Assembly: GCA_021158185.1 (NCBI GenBank)
Contig: JAGGVC010000034.1
Coordinates: 1 to 58,680, forward strand
Direction: 5' to 3'
Length of the DNA stretch: 58,680 nt
Origin: a bacterium
GTDB lineage: Bacteria > 4484-113 > JAGGVC01
Shown: piece by piece, positions 36,747 to 47,044 of the stretch
How the letters are laid out: each line of letters starts with the position of its first letter
Numbering within the stretch: the first letter of the stretch is position 1
Position numbers and translations under genes: made by a program
Notes under the pieces: model-generated
Database searches by the model: none
The model's input: the letters and a program-made list of their open reading frames with translations, nothing else
What the model was told of the DNA's origin: nothing

Positions 36747-38104
36747 TTCGCCACCTCCGATTTAAGTGCATTGACATAGAATTCCAGATCTTCCTCGGTA
36801 TTCTGCTCCGTTACGGCTACGAGCCAGCGATCCTTCGAACCTCCGAACATTGAGAGCGGTATTCCGGGAAGTACTCCTTTCTCAATCATCCCATCGAAAA
36901 TACGATCAGGATCGTCATTCTCGATTTTAATCACAAATTCGTTGAAGAATTGAGCATCGGGAAATGCGAGCGAAACATGGTCAAGCTTGCAGAGCGATTC
37001 AGCAAGGTAGTGTGCACCACCGCTTGAAAGCGCGCCGACTTCCTTGAAGCCCTCCTTTCCGATGCTCGAAAGATAAATCGTCGCTGTGAGCGCCATCAGC
37101 GCCGAATTGGTACAGATACTCGAATTCGCCTTTCCTCTTCGGATATGCTGCTCGCGCGCCTGGAGCGTCATCACGTACGCATTTCTGCCGTTCTCATCCG
37201 TCGTTTTCCCGATGAGTCTTCCCGGCAGAAAACGAACGAGCTTCTTTTTTGTTGCCAGAAATCCGAGACCCGGCCCGCCGAATCCCATCGGAATACCCAA
37301 AGACTGTCCTTCTCCGAATGCAATGTCTGCCCCAAGATCCCCAGGCCGCTTCACCCAGCCCGCGCAGAACGGATAAACGCCGATTGCCAGGAGCGTCCCG
37401 TGTGAGTGGCATATCTCGGCAAGCGCGGAAAGCCCGCCTTCGAAGCATCCATAGAAGTTGGGAATCTGGACAACGACGCACGCCACATCATCGCCTGCAA
37501 GCATTTTTTCGATCTCCACAGCATCAAGCACAAAGCCCGCATCAGCCCGATACGGCAGATCGAGCACGTCCATTTCCCATCCGAGGTTGTACGTATCAAA
37601 CGTTTCTCTGTAGTGCGGATGGATGTTGGAGCTTATTACAGATTTCTTCCTCTTTGTAGCTGTACGCGCGATGCTGACCGCGTCCGCGCAAGCACTCGCG
37701 CCGCCATAGCTCGACGCGTTCGAGACTTCGAGACCTGTCAATTCGCAAATGTATGTCTGATACTCGAATATCGTCTGAAGAAGCCCTTGGCTGACCTCTG
37801 ACTGGTACGGCGTATAAGCCGTTACGAATTCCGAGCGGGAGGCGAGCTGCGATACGACAGGCGGGATGTAATGGTTATAAATGCCGCCGCCGGCAAAAAT
37901 CCTGCCGGCTCTGAACGTAGTGTTTTTCGCGGCCAGCTTCCCCATCTCTGCGAGTGTTTCCATCTCGGAAAGCCCGTCGGGCAGGTTGAGGCTATCAATC
38001 CTTGTTTCAGCAGGTATGGAGTCTAGCAATTCTTCAAAGCTCTCTATCCCGATCGCGGCAAGCATTGACTTGCGCTGCTCATCGGTATTGGAAATGTACG
38101 GCAT
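36743..38104 (-). CDS. gcvPA: Glycine dehydrogenase (decarboxylating) subunit 1
   Basis: 'FRAGRIFAGGGIYNHYIPPVVSQLASRSEFVTAYTPYQSEVSQGLLQTIFEYQT', 'GFGGPGLGFLATKK'. Confidence 0.95.
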   Translation of the reverse strand: MPYISNTDEQRKSMLAAIGIESFEELLDSIPAETRIDSLNLPDGLSEMETLAEMGKLAAKNTTFRAGRIFAGGGIYNHYIPPVVSQLASRSEFVTAYTPYQSEVSQGLLQTIFEYQTYICELTGLEVSNASSYGGASACADAVSIARTATKRKKSVISSNIHPHYRETFDTYNLGWEMDVLDLPYRADAGFVLDAVEIEKMLAGDDVACVVVQIPNFYGCFEGGLSALAEICHSHGTLLAIGVYPFCAGWVKRPGDLGADIAFGEGQSLGIPMGFGGPGLGFLATKKKLVRFLPGRLIGKTTDENGRNAYVMTLQAREQHIRRGKANSSICTNSALMALTATIYLSSIGKEGFKEVGALSSGGAHYLAESLCKLDHVSLAFPDAQFFNEFVIKIENDDPDRIFDGMIEKGVLPGIPLSMFGGSKDRWLVAVTEQNTEEDLEFYVNALKSEVAK

Positions 38105-38257
38105 GTTTCCTCCTTTAAGGACAGACGTATTTGATAACCGACTCAATTTTATCCTGCACCAACCGTTGCAGCAACATGTTTTCACGCGAATGCGCAAGTG
38201 CTATGCGTAGCAAAGTGAAGGCTGACGGACAAAGTGGCCATGTTAACTCGATAACGC

Positions 38258-39007
38258 TTACTTCCCTGCGATCTCAAGCTCGCTTATGCAGACATCTGTC
38301 CATTTTTCGCCCTTGTAGATCGAACGGATGTGAATCGTAAAATCCGTGCACAATTCGGGAGGATCAACCTGCACAGCCTGTAGTCGGGATGAATCGCTGA
38401 ATCTATGTTTAAGCGTGCGCCCGGAAGGGAACTCTATTTCGACATCCTTGATCCTGTGGTTCATTCTGAAAATGTTGCCGAATTTCGGATGGCTGAGTTT
38501 TGCATATCCGGGTATGAGCGATATTTCGGCGACTTGCGCCTCTTCCCGAAGATAGATCTTGAGCCAGGCATCAACGTCATCTTCCCAGCGCGCATTCCAC
38601 GCCGTCTCCGGATCCCCGTCGAGCATCATCCGCGGATCGTAATTGCCGTAGCTTGTTGATTCATTCGAGGAAAACGCTTTGACATGATCTATTCTGGGAG
38701 TCGTAATGATTGAAATATCCGCTGGCGGAACAGCATCGTCACCCGCCCCGTCAACTTCTGATGTTTCATCAGGAACAAAAACATCCAACGGTATCCCTGC
38801 CCCCGCATCATCTTCCACTGCGACCTGCCTGATGCTGGCGGACGTGTTCTTGTAGTAGATAATGAAAAGCGTAATCACGGCGATAAGCGCCACGCCGAGA
38901 ACAATCGTAATGGCCATCAGCGTGGAATACGGAATCGCGTGATAGACCTCATCGAACTCAGCATCTTCAAACTCTACATCTCTTTCATCGTTCAAGTTAT
39001 TCTGCAT
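38258..39007 (-). CDS. Membrane-anchored protein with discoidin/NADase-type glycan-binding-like domain
   Basis: One TM segment, then 'DPRMMLDGDPETAWNARWEDDVDAWLKIYL...RIKDVEIEFPSGRTLKHRF'. Confidence 0.55.
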   Translation of the reverse strand: MQNNLNDERDVEFEDAEFDEVYHAIPYSTLMAITIVLGVALIAVITLFIIYYKNTSASIRQVAVEDDAGAGIPLDVFVPDETSEVDGAGDDAVPPADISIITTPRIDHVKAFSSNESTSYGNYDPRMMLDGDPETAWNARWEDDVDAWLKIYLREEAQVAEISLIPGYAKLSHPKFGNIFRMNHRIKDVEIEFPSGRTLKHRFSDSSRLQAVQVDPPELCTDFTIHIRSIYKGEKWTDVCISELEIAGK

Positions 39008-39054
39008 TTCGTGCTCCGTAAACCTCGGCGGAATTAATGGAATGGCATTCCCGT

Positions 39055-40005
39055 CTAGCGAAACAACACATTAAAGACAATAAAAACTATCACAAAAAGC
39101 GGGCTTACAACAAGAAGGCTGTCGATTTTATCCAGAACTCCACCGTGCTCAGGCAGAAAAACACCGCTCTCCTTCCTCTCGTTCAATCGCTTCACAAGTG
39201 AGAAATATAGGTCTCCCAGATGGCCTAAACCAGCAATTATTGCGCCGAAAACCGCACTGAATCCAATCATCACAATATCTAGCCTGGAAATTGCCGGCAC
39301 GGTTAAATACAGGAAAGCCGGCAAAGCAATTGCCCCGGTCATTATGCAGCCAATCAAACCTTCGACAGTTTTCTTGGGACTGACATTCGAACAGAGTTTT
39401 CTTCTGCCCAATGCCTTTCCTGTGAAAAACGCCCCAGCATCGGCACCCCACGAGAGAAGTAGTACGAGGAACCAGACATATCCCGGCCCGAACGTGTAGA
39501 TCATTGCAAAGCTCGCAAGCCCGACAAACAAAAGAGTGTATGTTGCGGCGATGTAGAACACAGTCTGCAACGGAAGTTCCCCGTCCGGATACTCGACTAC
39601 CGCTCGATACACGATAACGAGGAAAACGCCTATCAAGCAGAATGGAATCAGCATGAGAAAGAAGTCGGATATCTGGCACCAAGCTTGGCCAGTCAAGAGC
39701 GAATCAGTATTCGGATGAAACCCCGTCTCCATTCCAGCAAGCCCGCCGTTGGAAAAATAGATGGATTTGGTATTAACGTATACGCAAAGCCCTGAGATAA
39801 AAAGAACGTAGCTCAGTACCATTATTATCAGGAGCGGATTCAGGATTCTGCTTGGCAACGCCGGTCTCGCAATTCTAAGCATCTCACGGGCTGCGATACC
39901 TAACACGACAGCGAGAAGGAGCAATCCGAGCAGTTTGCTGCCTATCAGTATGGCAACGACGATAATCCCAGCAATCAAACCGATGGTAAAGCGTCGCACA
40001 GACAC
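39055..40005 (-). CDS. cdsA: Phosphatidate cytidylyltransferase
   Basis: Multi-TM with 'LSWGADAGAFFTGKALGRRKLCSNVSPKKTVEGLIG'. Confidence 0.93.
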   Translation of the reverse strand: MSVRRFTIGLIAGIIVVAILIGSKLLGLLLLAVVLGIAAREMLRIARPALPSRILNPLLIIMVLSYVLFISGLCVYVNTKSIYFSNGGLAGMETGFHPNTDSLLTGQAWCQISDFFLMLIPFCLIGVFLVIVYRAVVEYPDGELPLQTVFYIAATYTLLFVGLASFAMIYTFGPGYVWFLVLLLSWGADAGAFFTGKALGRRKLCSNVSPKKTVEGLIGCIMTGAIALPAFLYLTVPAISRLDIVMIGFSAVFGAIIAGLGHLGDLYFSLVKRLNERKESGVFLPEHGGVLDKIDSLLVVSPLFVIVFIVFNVLFR

Positions 40006-40115
40006 AAGTATAACGTATTAACGGAAATGCGTGAAAGGCATTTGAATGAATTGGCGCCAACTGAAGCCGGTCAAGCGGCAATGCTGCGATAATGTGATAT
40101 GCACTCGAAAGAAGG

Positions 40116-40895
40116 CTACAGATTCTCCACCTTTCCGAATCTTCTCTCGCGGGTCTGATAGTCTACGATTGCGCGGATATATTCTTCCTGCGAAAACTCA
40201 GGCCACAGCGAATCGGAGAACCAGAGTTCGGTATATGCGCATTGCCACAAAAGGAAATTCGAAATCCTGTATTCACCGCTCGTACGGATGAGCAGGTCGG
40301 GGTAAGGTATTTCCGGGTGGTAGAGAAAGTCCTTGAAGAACTCCTCGGTCAATTCCTCGATTTTTAGATCACCCCGCAGAACCGCCTTATGAACTTCCCT
40401 GACTGCATCCACGATTTCCTGGCGTCCAGAATAGTTGACGGCTATATTGAGAACAAGGTTGTCGTTATCTCTCGTCAACTTCTGAGCTTCATTAAACTTT
40501 GCGTGAATGCGCTCAGGGAGGATACTCGTGTCACCCGAAACGATAAATCTGATGCCCCGTTTATGGAGTTTATTTACTTCGATATCAAGGATCTCTTCGA
40601 ACAGCCCGAAAAGAGAATTAACCTCCATGAGCGGACGAAAGATGTTTTCCGAAGAAAACGCAAAGAGCGACAGGTGCTTGACACCGATATCCAGGCTGGT
40701 TTCAACTACCATTCGCACGGTTTCCACGCCTTCCCTGTGTCCGATGACGCGTGCAAATCCGTATTTCTTTCCCCAGCGCCCGTTCCCGTCCATTATGATG
40801 CCCACATGTCTTGGAATGTGATTTCCGTCAATCCTACTATAGAGTTCTGCTTCCGACTCGGGCATTTTGAAATCAATTGTCTTTGTCTTGCTCAA
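40116..40895 (-). CDS. uppS: Isoprenyl transferase (undecaprenyl diphosphate synthase)
   Basis: 'PRHVGIIMDGNGRWGKKYGFARVIGHREGVETV', 'PDLLIRTSGEYRISNFLLWQCAYTELWF'. Probable TTG start at 40895 after GGAGGAGATATTA. Confidence 0.93.
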   Translation of the reverse strand: MSKTKTIDFKMPESEAELYSRIDGNHIPRHVGIIMDGNGRWGKKYGFARVIGHREGVETVRMVVETSLDIGVKHLSLFAFSSENIFRPLMEVNSLFGLFEEILDIEVNKLHKRGIRFIVSGDTSILPERIHAKFNEAQKLTRDNDNLVLNIAVNYSGRQEIVDAVREVHKAVLRGDLKIEELTEEFFKDFLYHPEIPYPDLLIRTSGEYRISNFLLWQCAYTELWFSDSLWPEFSQEEYIRAIVDYQTRERRFGKVENL

Positions 40896-40970
40896 TAATA
40901 TCTCCTCCAGAACAAAAGCGCATCTTGTCCTGTTCGGGATTTTCAACTGCAGGCCGCATTGCCCTTCCTT

Positions 40971-41534
40971 CTAAAACTCCTCGATCTCTCCGGCCTTCTG
41001 CTTGAATAAATCATCAATCTGCTCGATGTAGGTTTCCGTCAACTTATCAATTTCGTCGTTTGCGCGTCTTAAGTCGTCCTCGCCGATTTCCTTGGCCTTT
41101 TCGAGTTTCTTGTTCTTGTCGATAGCATCCCGCCTGATGTTACGAAGTGCAACCTTGCCATCCTCCGCGATCCTTCCTGCAATCTTGACAAGCTCCTTTC
41201 TGCGCTCATCCGTTGGTTGCGGAATATTTATCCTCAGTATCCTGCCATCGTTGATTGGCGTCAGTCCAAGGTCGCTCTGTAGAATTCCGCGCTCGATACT
41301 CTTCAGAATGTGCGGATCATAAGGATTAACAACAAGATTCGACGCATCCGGAGTCGATATGTTGGCGAGTTGGTTAAGAGGCGTTTTTGTTTCGTAGGCT
41401 TCGACCATCACGCGATCAAGTAGAGCTGGATTAGCGCGTCCCGCACGGAGATGTGCCAGCTCCTCCTGCGTATTGCTGACTGTTTTCTCCATCCTCTCAT
41501 CCGCTTCAAGATAAACATCGTCGATCGTAGGCAT
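40971..41534 (-). CDS. frr: Ribosome recycling factor
   Basis: 'LAHLRAGRANPALLDRVMVEAY', 'INIPQPTDERRKELVKIA'. Confidence 0.96.
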   Translation of the reverse strand: MPTIDDVYLEADERMEKTVSNTQEELAHLRAGRANPALLDRVMVEAYETKTPLNQLANISTPDASNLVVNPYDPHILKSIERGILQSDLGLTPINDGRILRINIPQPTDERRKELVKIAGRIAEDGKVALRNIRRDAIDKNKKLEKAKEIGEDDLRRANDEIDKLTETYIEQIDDLFKQKAGEIEEF

Positions 41535-41543
41535 AACACCCTC

Positions 41544-42251
41544 CTAAACGTGAAGCAAGGTTCCGACCGAAACATCACCGTCAATTATTCTAGCAAGATT
41601 CCCGCTTCTCGTAATATCAAAAACGATAATCGGCAGCTTGTTCTCCCTGCATAAAGCAAAGGCTGTCGCGTCGAGTATCCGCAAGTCTCGTTCGAGCGCT
41701 TCGGTGAAGCTGACCTTGTCGAATCTGACCGCATCGGGATATTCCTCAGGATCCTTATCGTAGACACCGTCAACACGTGTTCCTTTGATAAAAACATCGG
41801 CCCGAATCTCAAGCCCTCTGAGCGCTGCTGCGGAATCGGTCGAAAAATAAGGATTGCCCGTTCCTGCGGCGAAAATCACAACCCTGCCCTTTTCGAGGTG
41901 GCGTATCGCGCGTCGCTGGATGTACGGCTCGCACACGCGCGGCATTTCTATTCCGCTCATCACGCGCGTTTGAACGTCTATCTTTTCGAGTGCGCTTTGG
42001 AGGGCAAGAGCGTTGATTACAGTGGCAACCATACCCATGTAATCCGCAGTAGAGCGTTCAAGCCCGCTTAACGCAAGCTCCTTGCCGCGAATGAAGTTTC
42101 CTCCTCCGACAACAAGTGCAACCTGAGAACCCATTCGCCTCGCAGCTTTAACCTCATCCGCGTACTGCTGCAAGGCTTCCGTGCAAAGCCCGTTTTCAGC
42201 ATCGCCCTTGAGCGATTCGCCGGAAAGCTTCAGGAGAATCCGCCCGTACAT
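41544..42251 (-). CDS. pyrH: UMP kinase
   Basis: 'ILLKLSGESLKGD', 'VALVVGGGNFIRG', 'DYMGMVATVINALALQ'. Confidence 0.96.
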   Translation of the reverse strand: MYGRILLKLSGESLKGDAENGLCTEALQQYADEVKAARRMGSQVALVVGGGNFIRGKELALSGLERSTADYMGMVATVINALALQSALEKIDVQTRVMSGIEMPRVCEPYIQRRAIRHLEKGRVVIFAAGTGNPYFSTDSAAALRGLEIRADVFIKGTRVDGVYDKDPEEYPDAVRFDKVSFTEALERDLRILDATAFALCRENKLPIIVFDITRSGNLARIIDGDVSVGTLLHV

Positions 42252-42274
42252 ATGAGCCCTCCCGCGGTGCGAGT

Positions 42275-43174
42275 TTAGCTTCCAAGCTGAAAACGCGCAA
42301 ATCGATCGATCGTCACGACATTTCCCGAAGCGGATTTGTTGATAAACTCCTCGACCTTTTCCTTGCCCGTTTCATCCCTGTAATAGGCCTGCTTAAGAAG
42401 GCAACACTCGCTGTAGAACTTGTTGATTCGGCCTAGAATTATCTTCTCAACTATCGCCTCAGGTTTACCCTCGGACAAAGCCTGCTCGCGATAGATCGCC
42501 TTTTCCTTTTCAAGAGCATCTTCCGGAACATCACCCGGCGAGATGTAATCAGGACTATAGGCGCAAATATGAATCGCAACTTCCTCGGTAAGCTCCTTGA
42601 ACATATCCGAGGATGCGAATTCATCACTTTCTGTCGAAGCCAGAATCAGAACTCCGGCCTTGCCGCCCATATGACTGTACGCATTGACGATACCGGGCCC
42701 TCCCTCAACTTCAAAACGCGCGTAGCGCGAAATGCGCATGTTCTCACCAAGCTTCGCAACACCAGCATTTATGAATTCCTTGATCGTTTTGGAAGGATCG
42801 CTTCCCAGCGTTTCTTCAAGCAGTGATTCGCAGCTTTCATCGATGACATTGCCCGTTTTCGAATGAAGCAGGTGATCTGCAATCTCACCGCAAATACCCT
42901 TGAAATCATCTGTGCGCGCTACGAAATCCGTCTCGCAGTTCACCTCTACCATAACTCCGGACTTCCCGTCTTCAGCTATCAGAAAACTAACAAGCCCCTC
43001 GCTTGTTTTGCGTTCGCTCTTACCGGCTGCCTTTGCGATGCCCTTGATCCTTAGAATCTCAATTGCCTTATCGGGGCTGCCTTCGGCTTCGGTTAGAGCT
43101 TTCTTGCAGTCCATCATTCCTGCGCCAGTCTGTCTTCGCAACTCGGCTACATCTTTCGCAGAAATACTCGACAT
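42275..43174 (-). CDS. tsf: Elongation factor Ts
   Basis: 'VAELRRQTGAGMMDCKKALTEAEG', 'VNCETDFVARTDDF'. Confidence 0.96.
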   Translation of the reverse strand: MSSISAKDVAELRRQTGAGMMDCKKALTEAEGSPDKAIEILRIKGIAKAAGKSERKTSEGLVSFLIAEDGKSGVMVEVNCETDFVARTDDFKGICGEIADHLLHSKTGNVIDESCESLLEETLGSDPSKTIKEFINAGVAKLGENMRISRYARFEVEGGPGIVNAYSHMGGKAGVLILASTESDEFASSDMFKELTEEVAIHICAYSPDYISPGDVPEDALEKEKAIYREQALSEGKPEAIVEKIILGRINKFYSECCLLKQAYYRDETGKEKVEEFINKSASGNVVTIDRFARFQLGS

Positions 43175-43218
43175 AATCGCTGTCCTCCATATGGGTTAGG
43201 CAAAAATCCTATTAAATG

Positions 43219-44187
43219 CTACTCATCATGTTCCACATGTTCCGCCGGTTCATCTGCGGATGGCTCTTCAACATCTTCGACTGGTGCTGTTTCGTCGGTA
43301 TCGCCAGCGGTTTCTTGAGAATCATCCTTGCTCTCGTCATCGACGGCTTTTTCTTGCTCATCAAGCTCGATATCCGTCTCTTCAGTTTTCTCTGCCACAT
43401 CAGGCCCGATATCCGTTCCCTCAGTTTTCTCTGGCACAGCAGGCACGGTATCCTCTTCTTCATCAGAAATTGAAGTCTGTATGAGCACTGAATCCGGCGG
43501 CAGGAATCCCTGTTTCGCTTCGAGAACGCTGTCTGCGATAATCTGGCAAAACAGCCTGATTGATCGGATAGCATCGTCGTTGCCGATGATCATCATGTCA
43601 ACCGAATCCGGGTCGCAGTTGCTGTCCAGGATGCCGATCACGGGGATACCGCATTTCCTCGCCTCGCGCACGGCGTTCTCTTCCTTTTTGACATCGATAA
43701 TGAAAAGTGCCTGAGGCAAACCTTCCATATCCACAATGCCCCCGATGAACTTCTCAAGCCGATTAAGTTCGTCGCCAAGGGACTTCGCTTCCTTCTTGCC
43801 CACAGCATCGAAATAGCCGTCTTCCTTCAGCTTACGTAGTTCCTTGAGGCGCGCAGCGCGCTTCCTGATCGTGCGGAAGTTAGTAAGCGTTCCCCCCAGC
43901 CAACGCTTGTTAACAAATGGCATTCCGGCCTTGTCCGCCTCTTCGTAAATCGCTTCCTGGGCTTGCTTCTTCGTCCCTACAAAGAGGATCTTCCCGCCGT
44001 CCGAAACCAGGCGAACGATATAATCGTGAATATCATCGATCATCTTCGTTGTCTGCTGCAAATCGAGGATGTGAATGCCGTTACGTTTCGTAAATATGTA
44101 AGGCGCCATTTTAGGATTCCATTTGCGCGTGGGATGCCCAAAATGCGCTCCACATTCAAGTAATTGCCTAAGCGAAATCAGTGCCAA
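43219..44187 (-). CDS. rpsB: 30S ribosomal protein S2 with acidic C-terminal extension
   Basis: '[41 protein letters not shown]'; long Glu/Asp-rich tail. Confidence 0.96.
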   Translation of the reverse strand: MALISLRQLLECGAHFGHPTRKWNPKMAPYIFTKRNGIHILDLQQTTKMIDDIHDYIVRLVSDGGKILFVGTKKQAQEAIYEEADKAGMPFVNKRWLGGTLTNFRTIRKRAARLKELRKLKEDGYFDAVGKKEAKSLGDELNRLEKFIGGIVDMEGLPQALFIIDVKKEENAVREARKCGIPVIGILDSNCDPDSVDMMIIGNDDAIRSIRLFCQIIADSVLEAKQGFLPPDSVLIQTSISDEEEDTVPAVPEKTEGTDIGPDVAEKTEETDIELDEQEKAVDDESKDDSQETAGDTDETAPVEDVEEPSADEPAEHVEHDE

Positions 44188-44429
44188 TCCTGATAACTCT
44201 CCTTAATTGAATCTGCTCAAAACGAACCTTTCTTATATCACATCGCATTGCTCCACACAAGATTTCACAAGGCTAATGCTAAAGTACCTAATCCAAGGCA
44301 GTCTGACATCCTACAGCGCAATACCGAGCGCCGATTCGGCTTCATCCGCATACAACATACTTCCATACAGGCGTCTCGGTTCCCACAGTCCACATTCCTG
44401 TCTAAACCCACTCGTGATAAAATCAGCCC

Positions 44430-45371
44430 GTGGTAGCAGATGATGTGAGAACTGGCGAAGTGAGCGGAGGCGATGAATCCGCGCCCGATGAAGCGAACAC
44501 ACTTACATCCTTTGACGCATCGTTCATGGCAAAACTCGAAAAGCTCGATTATCTCGCAAAGAAGATGTTCCGCGGCAAGCTCAGGGGCGAGAAACGCAGC
44601 CGCAAACTCGGACAATCGGTCGAATTCCACGACTTCCGCCCGTATATGCCGGGCGACGATATCCGGCGCATCGACTGGAATCTCTACGCCCGACTCGAAA
44701 AGTACTTCATCAAGCTCTTCGTCGAGGAAGAAGATCTAACGCTCTATCTGATCGTCGATTCATCGGCATCGATGAATTTCGGGGAGCCGAACAAGTTCGT
44801 CTTCGCACGGCGTCTCGCTGCCGCGCTTTCGTACATCGCGCTCTCCAACCTTGAACGCGTCCAGGTCGCAGTTTTCGACGACCGGCTGAACATCATCCAG
44901 CGCCCGACGCGCGGCAGAAGCAAGTTTCTGCGTCTATTCGAGATTCTCGCAGCCCGGCAGACCGGCGGCGCAAGCTCGCTTGTCACGTCAATCGCGCAGT
45001 TTGTCGCGCAGAAACCGCTTCCCGGTGTAACCATCGTCCTTTCCGATTTCCTTTTCGAGAACCCGACCCAGGCTCTCAGCGGGCTCGTCGGGCGCGGCAA
45101 CCAGGTTATGCTCATTCAGACGCTTTCTCCGGTCGAAATCAAGCCCGACCTCACAGGGGATCTCGAACTTGTCGACTCGGAATCGGGCCGCACGATGAAT
45201 GTAAGCATGGGAAGCGGCGTGTTCCGGCGCTATCTCAGAAATCTCGAAGCCCTGAAAAGCGAACTTGCAGGCTGGGCGAGAAAAACATCTAGCGACTACA
45301 TCCTCGTTCCTACGGATGCCGATTTGGTTGACATCGTCCTGAGAGATCTCAGGGGCGTACTCGTGAGGTAA
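44430..45371 (+). CDS. DUF58-domain protein
   Basis: 'GQSVEFHDFRPYMPGDDIRRIDWNLYARLEKYFIKLFVEEEDLTLYLIVDSSASM'. Confidence 0.9.
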   Translation: MVADDVRTGEVSGGDESAPDEANTLTSFDASFMAKLEKLDYLAKKMFRGKLRGEKRSRKLGQSVEFHDFRPYMPGDDIRRIDWNLYARLEKYFIKLFVEEEDLTLYLIVDSSASMNFGEPNKFVFARRLAAALSYIALSNLERVQVAVFDDRLNIIQRPTRGRSKFLRLFEILAARQTGGASSLVTSIAQFVAQKPLPGVTIVLSDFLFENPTQALSGLVGRGNQVMLIQTLSPVEIKPDLTGDLELVDSESGRTMNVSMGSGVFRRYLRNLEALKSELAGWARKTSSDYILVPTDADLVDIVLRDLRGVLVR

Positions 45372-45376
45372 TTCCG

Positions 45377-45844
45377 ATGCCCAGGATTCGCACAGCGGAA
45401 AACATGAAGGAGTTCGGCTCTCGGGTCGGCGCAGCGATTTCCGCGCCTGTGACCATCCTGCTTATCGGGCCGATGGGCGCAGGCAAAACGATATTCGCAC
45501 AGGGACTGATGGCCGGACTCGGCGCGAATGATCACGTGACATCGCCGAGCTTCCTCATTGCAAAGGAATACATGGGCACCCGCATCCCCGCCGTCCATCT
45601 CGATTTATTTCGCATCGACAGCTTCGAGAAGTTCAAAGAACTCGGACTCGAAGAATACCTGGACGGAACCTGGGTTGCAGTATGCGAATGGGCCGACCGC
45701 GTCGAGGAAATCGCCGGATCGAATTGTATAACGCTCAATTTCACTGTTGAACCGGACGATTCGCGCGCTGTTTCCGCAATCACGAGCGAGGCGGTAGTGC
45801 AACTCGCGTTGATCGAAGTCGTCTCCGGTAAGCACTATGCGTAG
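45377..45844 (+). CDS. tsaE: tRNA t6A biosynthesis ATPase
   Basis: 'LLIGPMGAGKTIFAQGLMAGLGANDHVTSPSFLIAKEY...HLDLFRI...WADRVEE'. Confidence 0.9.
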   Translation: MPRIRTAENMKEFGSRVGAAISAPVTILLIGPMGAGKTIFAQGLMAGLGANDHVTSPSFLIAKEYMGTRIPAVHLDLFRIDSFEKFKELGLEEYLDGTWVAVCEWADRVEEIAGSNCITLNFTVEPDDSRAVSAITSEAVVQLALIEVVSGKHYA

Positions 45845-46508
45845 AATTCTTGCGATAGATACAAGCGGGCCGAGTGGAATCGTTGCCGTTTCCGACGGAA
45901 CAAGGCAGCGCAACATCAGATTCGACAGTATCAGCCGCACCGGCGCTCATCTTGGCGACTACGCAGTGAGGCTTCTCGACGAGATCGGCCTTGAGATCGG
46001 CAATTTAACCAACCTCGCCGCGGGAATCGGCCCCGGCAAGTTCATTCGGACGCGTGTGGGGATTTCCTTCATCAACGGACTTGCAGCTGCGACCGGCCTG
46101 CCGATAACCCAGGTCGATTCCCTTGCCGTGCTGGGATATTCCTGCGTAGCCGATGTACACAGTACGGGCGCAGTTCGCGAGGAGAACCGAGGGAGAGTGA
46201 TAGCAGCCCACGGTCTTGCAGACACGAGCGCACCGCACTTCAATCCTGCAAAGCCCTGGAAAAATCCGCCGAAACTGATCTCGCCGGAGGATCTGCTCGA
46301 ACCCGAGTACGAACATATCGATCTCTGGGCGGTTGACGGCGACGGCAGCGAAACGCCGTTCGAAGACAAGTTCGCAATCGACATCCGTGCGGCTCACGTG
46401 TTCGGTGAAGCCAAGGCGCGGTACTTGATCAAGCTTGCTCTCGAAGGCATAAAAAGAAACTGCTTCGTGAAATTCGCCACGCCGCTCTACCACAAACCCG
46501 CAGTGTGA
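45837..46508 (+). CDS. tsaB: tRNA t6A biosynthesis protein (divergent C-terminus)
   Basis: 'ILAIDTSGPSGIVAVSDG...LAAGIGPGKFIRTRVGISFINGLAAATGLPITQVDSLAVL'; downstream of tsaE. Confidence 0.8.
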   Translation: MRRILAIDTSGPSGIVAVSDGTRQRNIRFDSISRTGAHLGDYAVRLLDEIGLEIGNLTNLAAGIGPGKFIRTRVGISFINGLAAATGLPITQVDSLAVLGYSCVADVHSTGAVREENRGRVIAAHGLADTSAPHFNPAKPWKNPPKLISPEDLLEPEYEHIDLWAVDGDGSETPFEDKFAIDIRAAHVFGEAKARYLIKLALEGIKRNCFVKFATPLYHKPAV

Positions 46509-46567
46509 CGAAAGATTGGCGCGGGTAAAACTACATCACCGGGAGCCCGCGGCGTAAACTAGAAATG

Positions 46568-46661
46568 TAGGGGCGTGCGGCGGCACGCCCGTCTTGGAAT
46601 AATCGGGGTTCGGCAATAGCGCGGATTGCATTTGTAGGGTGCGTGCGGCGGCACGCCCGTC
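46568..46661. repeat. Two copies of a REP-like palindrome, core GCGTGC-GGCG-GCACGC
   Basis: GTAGGGGCGTGCGGCGGCACGCCCGTC at about 46568 and GTAGGGTGCGTGCGGCGGCACGCCCGTC at about 46634. Confidence 0.75.
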
Positions 46662-46914
46662 CCAGCCCGGACTGCCACCGTCTCGGTGGTTGCGAGTGAA
46701 CGCGAGCATCGGCAAAAATCGCAATTAGAAAATCGAGCGAAACTTGCGTTTCGCGTTATGGAAATCGATTGCTCGATTTACTCCGAATCTAAAGTTCGCT
46801 CCGCTCACGGCGGCGCGGACAACGCCAGTCCGTGTATGGTTATGTAGTGTTAGTTCGTGAAAGGAACGGATTTACACCCGTCCAGCCCCGCTTTAGTCCT
46901 GTACAACCCTACAT

Positions 46915-46940
46915 CCTGTACAGCGCCCAGTCCTGGGCGC
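46915..46940. repeat. Interspersed palindromic repeat, copy 1
   Basis: CCTGTACAGCGCCCAGTCCTGGGCGC; hairpin GCGCCCA-GTCC-TGGGCGC. Confidence 0.75.
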
Positions 46941-47005
46941 GGGTTGATGGTTCATAACTACAGGAGCGGCCATTCCTGGCCGCAGATTCGCAGGCCGGAG
47001 TGGAC

Positions 47006-47044
47006 AACGCCCTTTATCCCTGTACAGCGCCCAGTCGTGGGCGC
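47006..47044. repeat. Interspersed palindromic repeat, copy 2
   Basis: AACGCCCTTTATCCCTGTACAGCGCCCAGTCGTGGGCGC. Confidence 0.75.
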
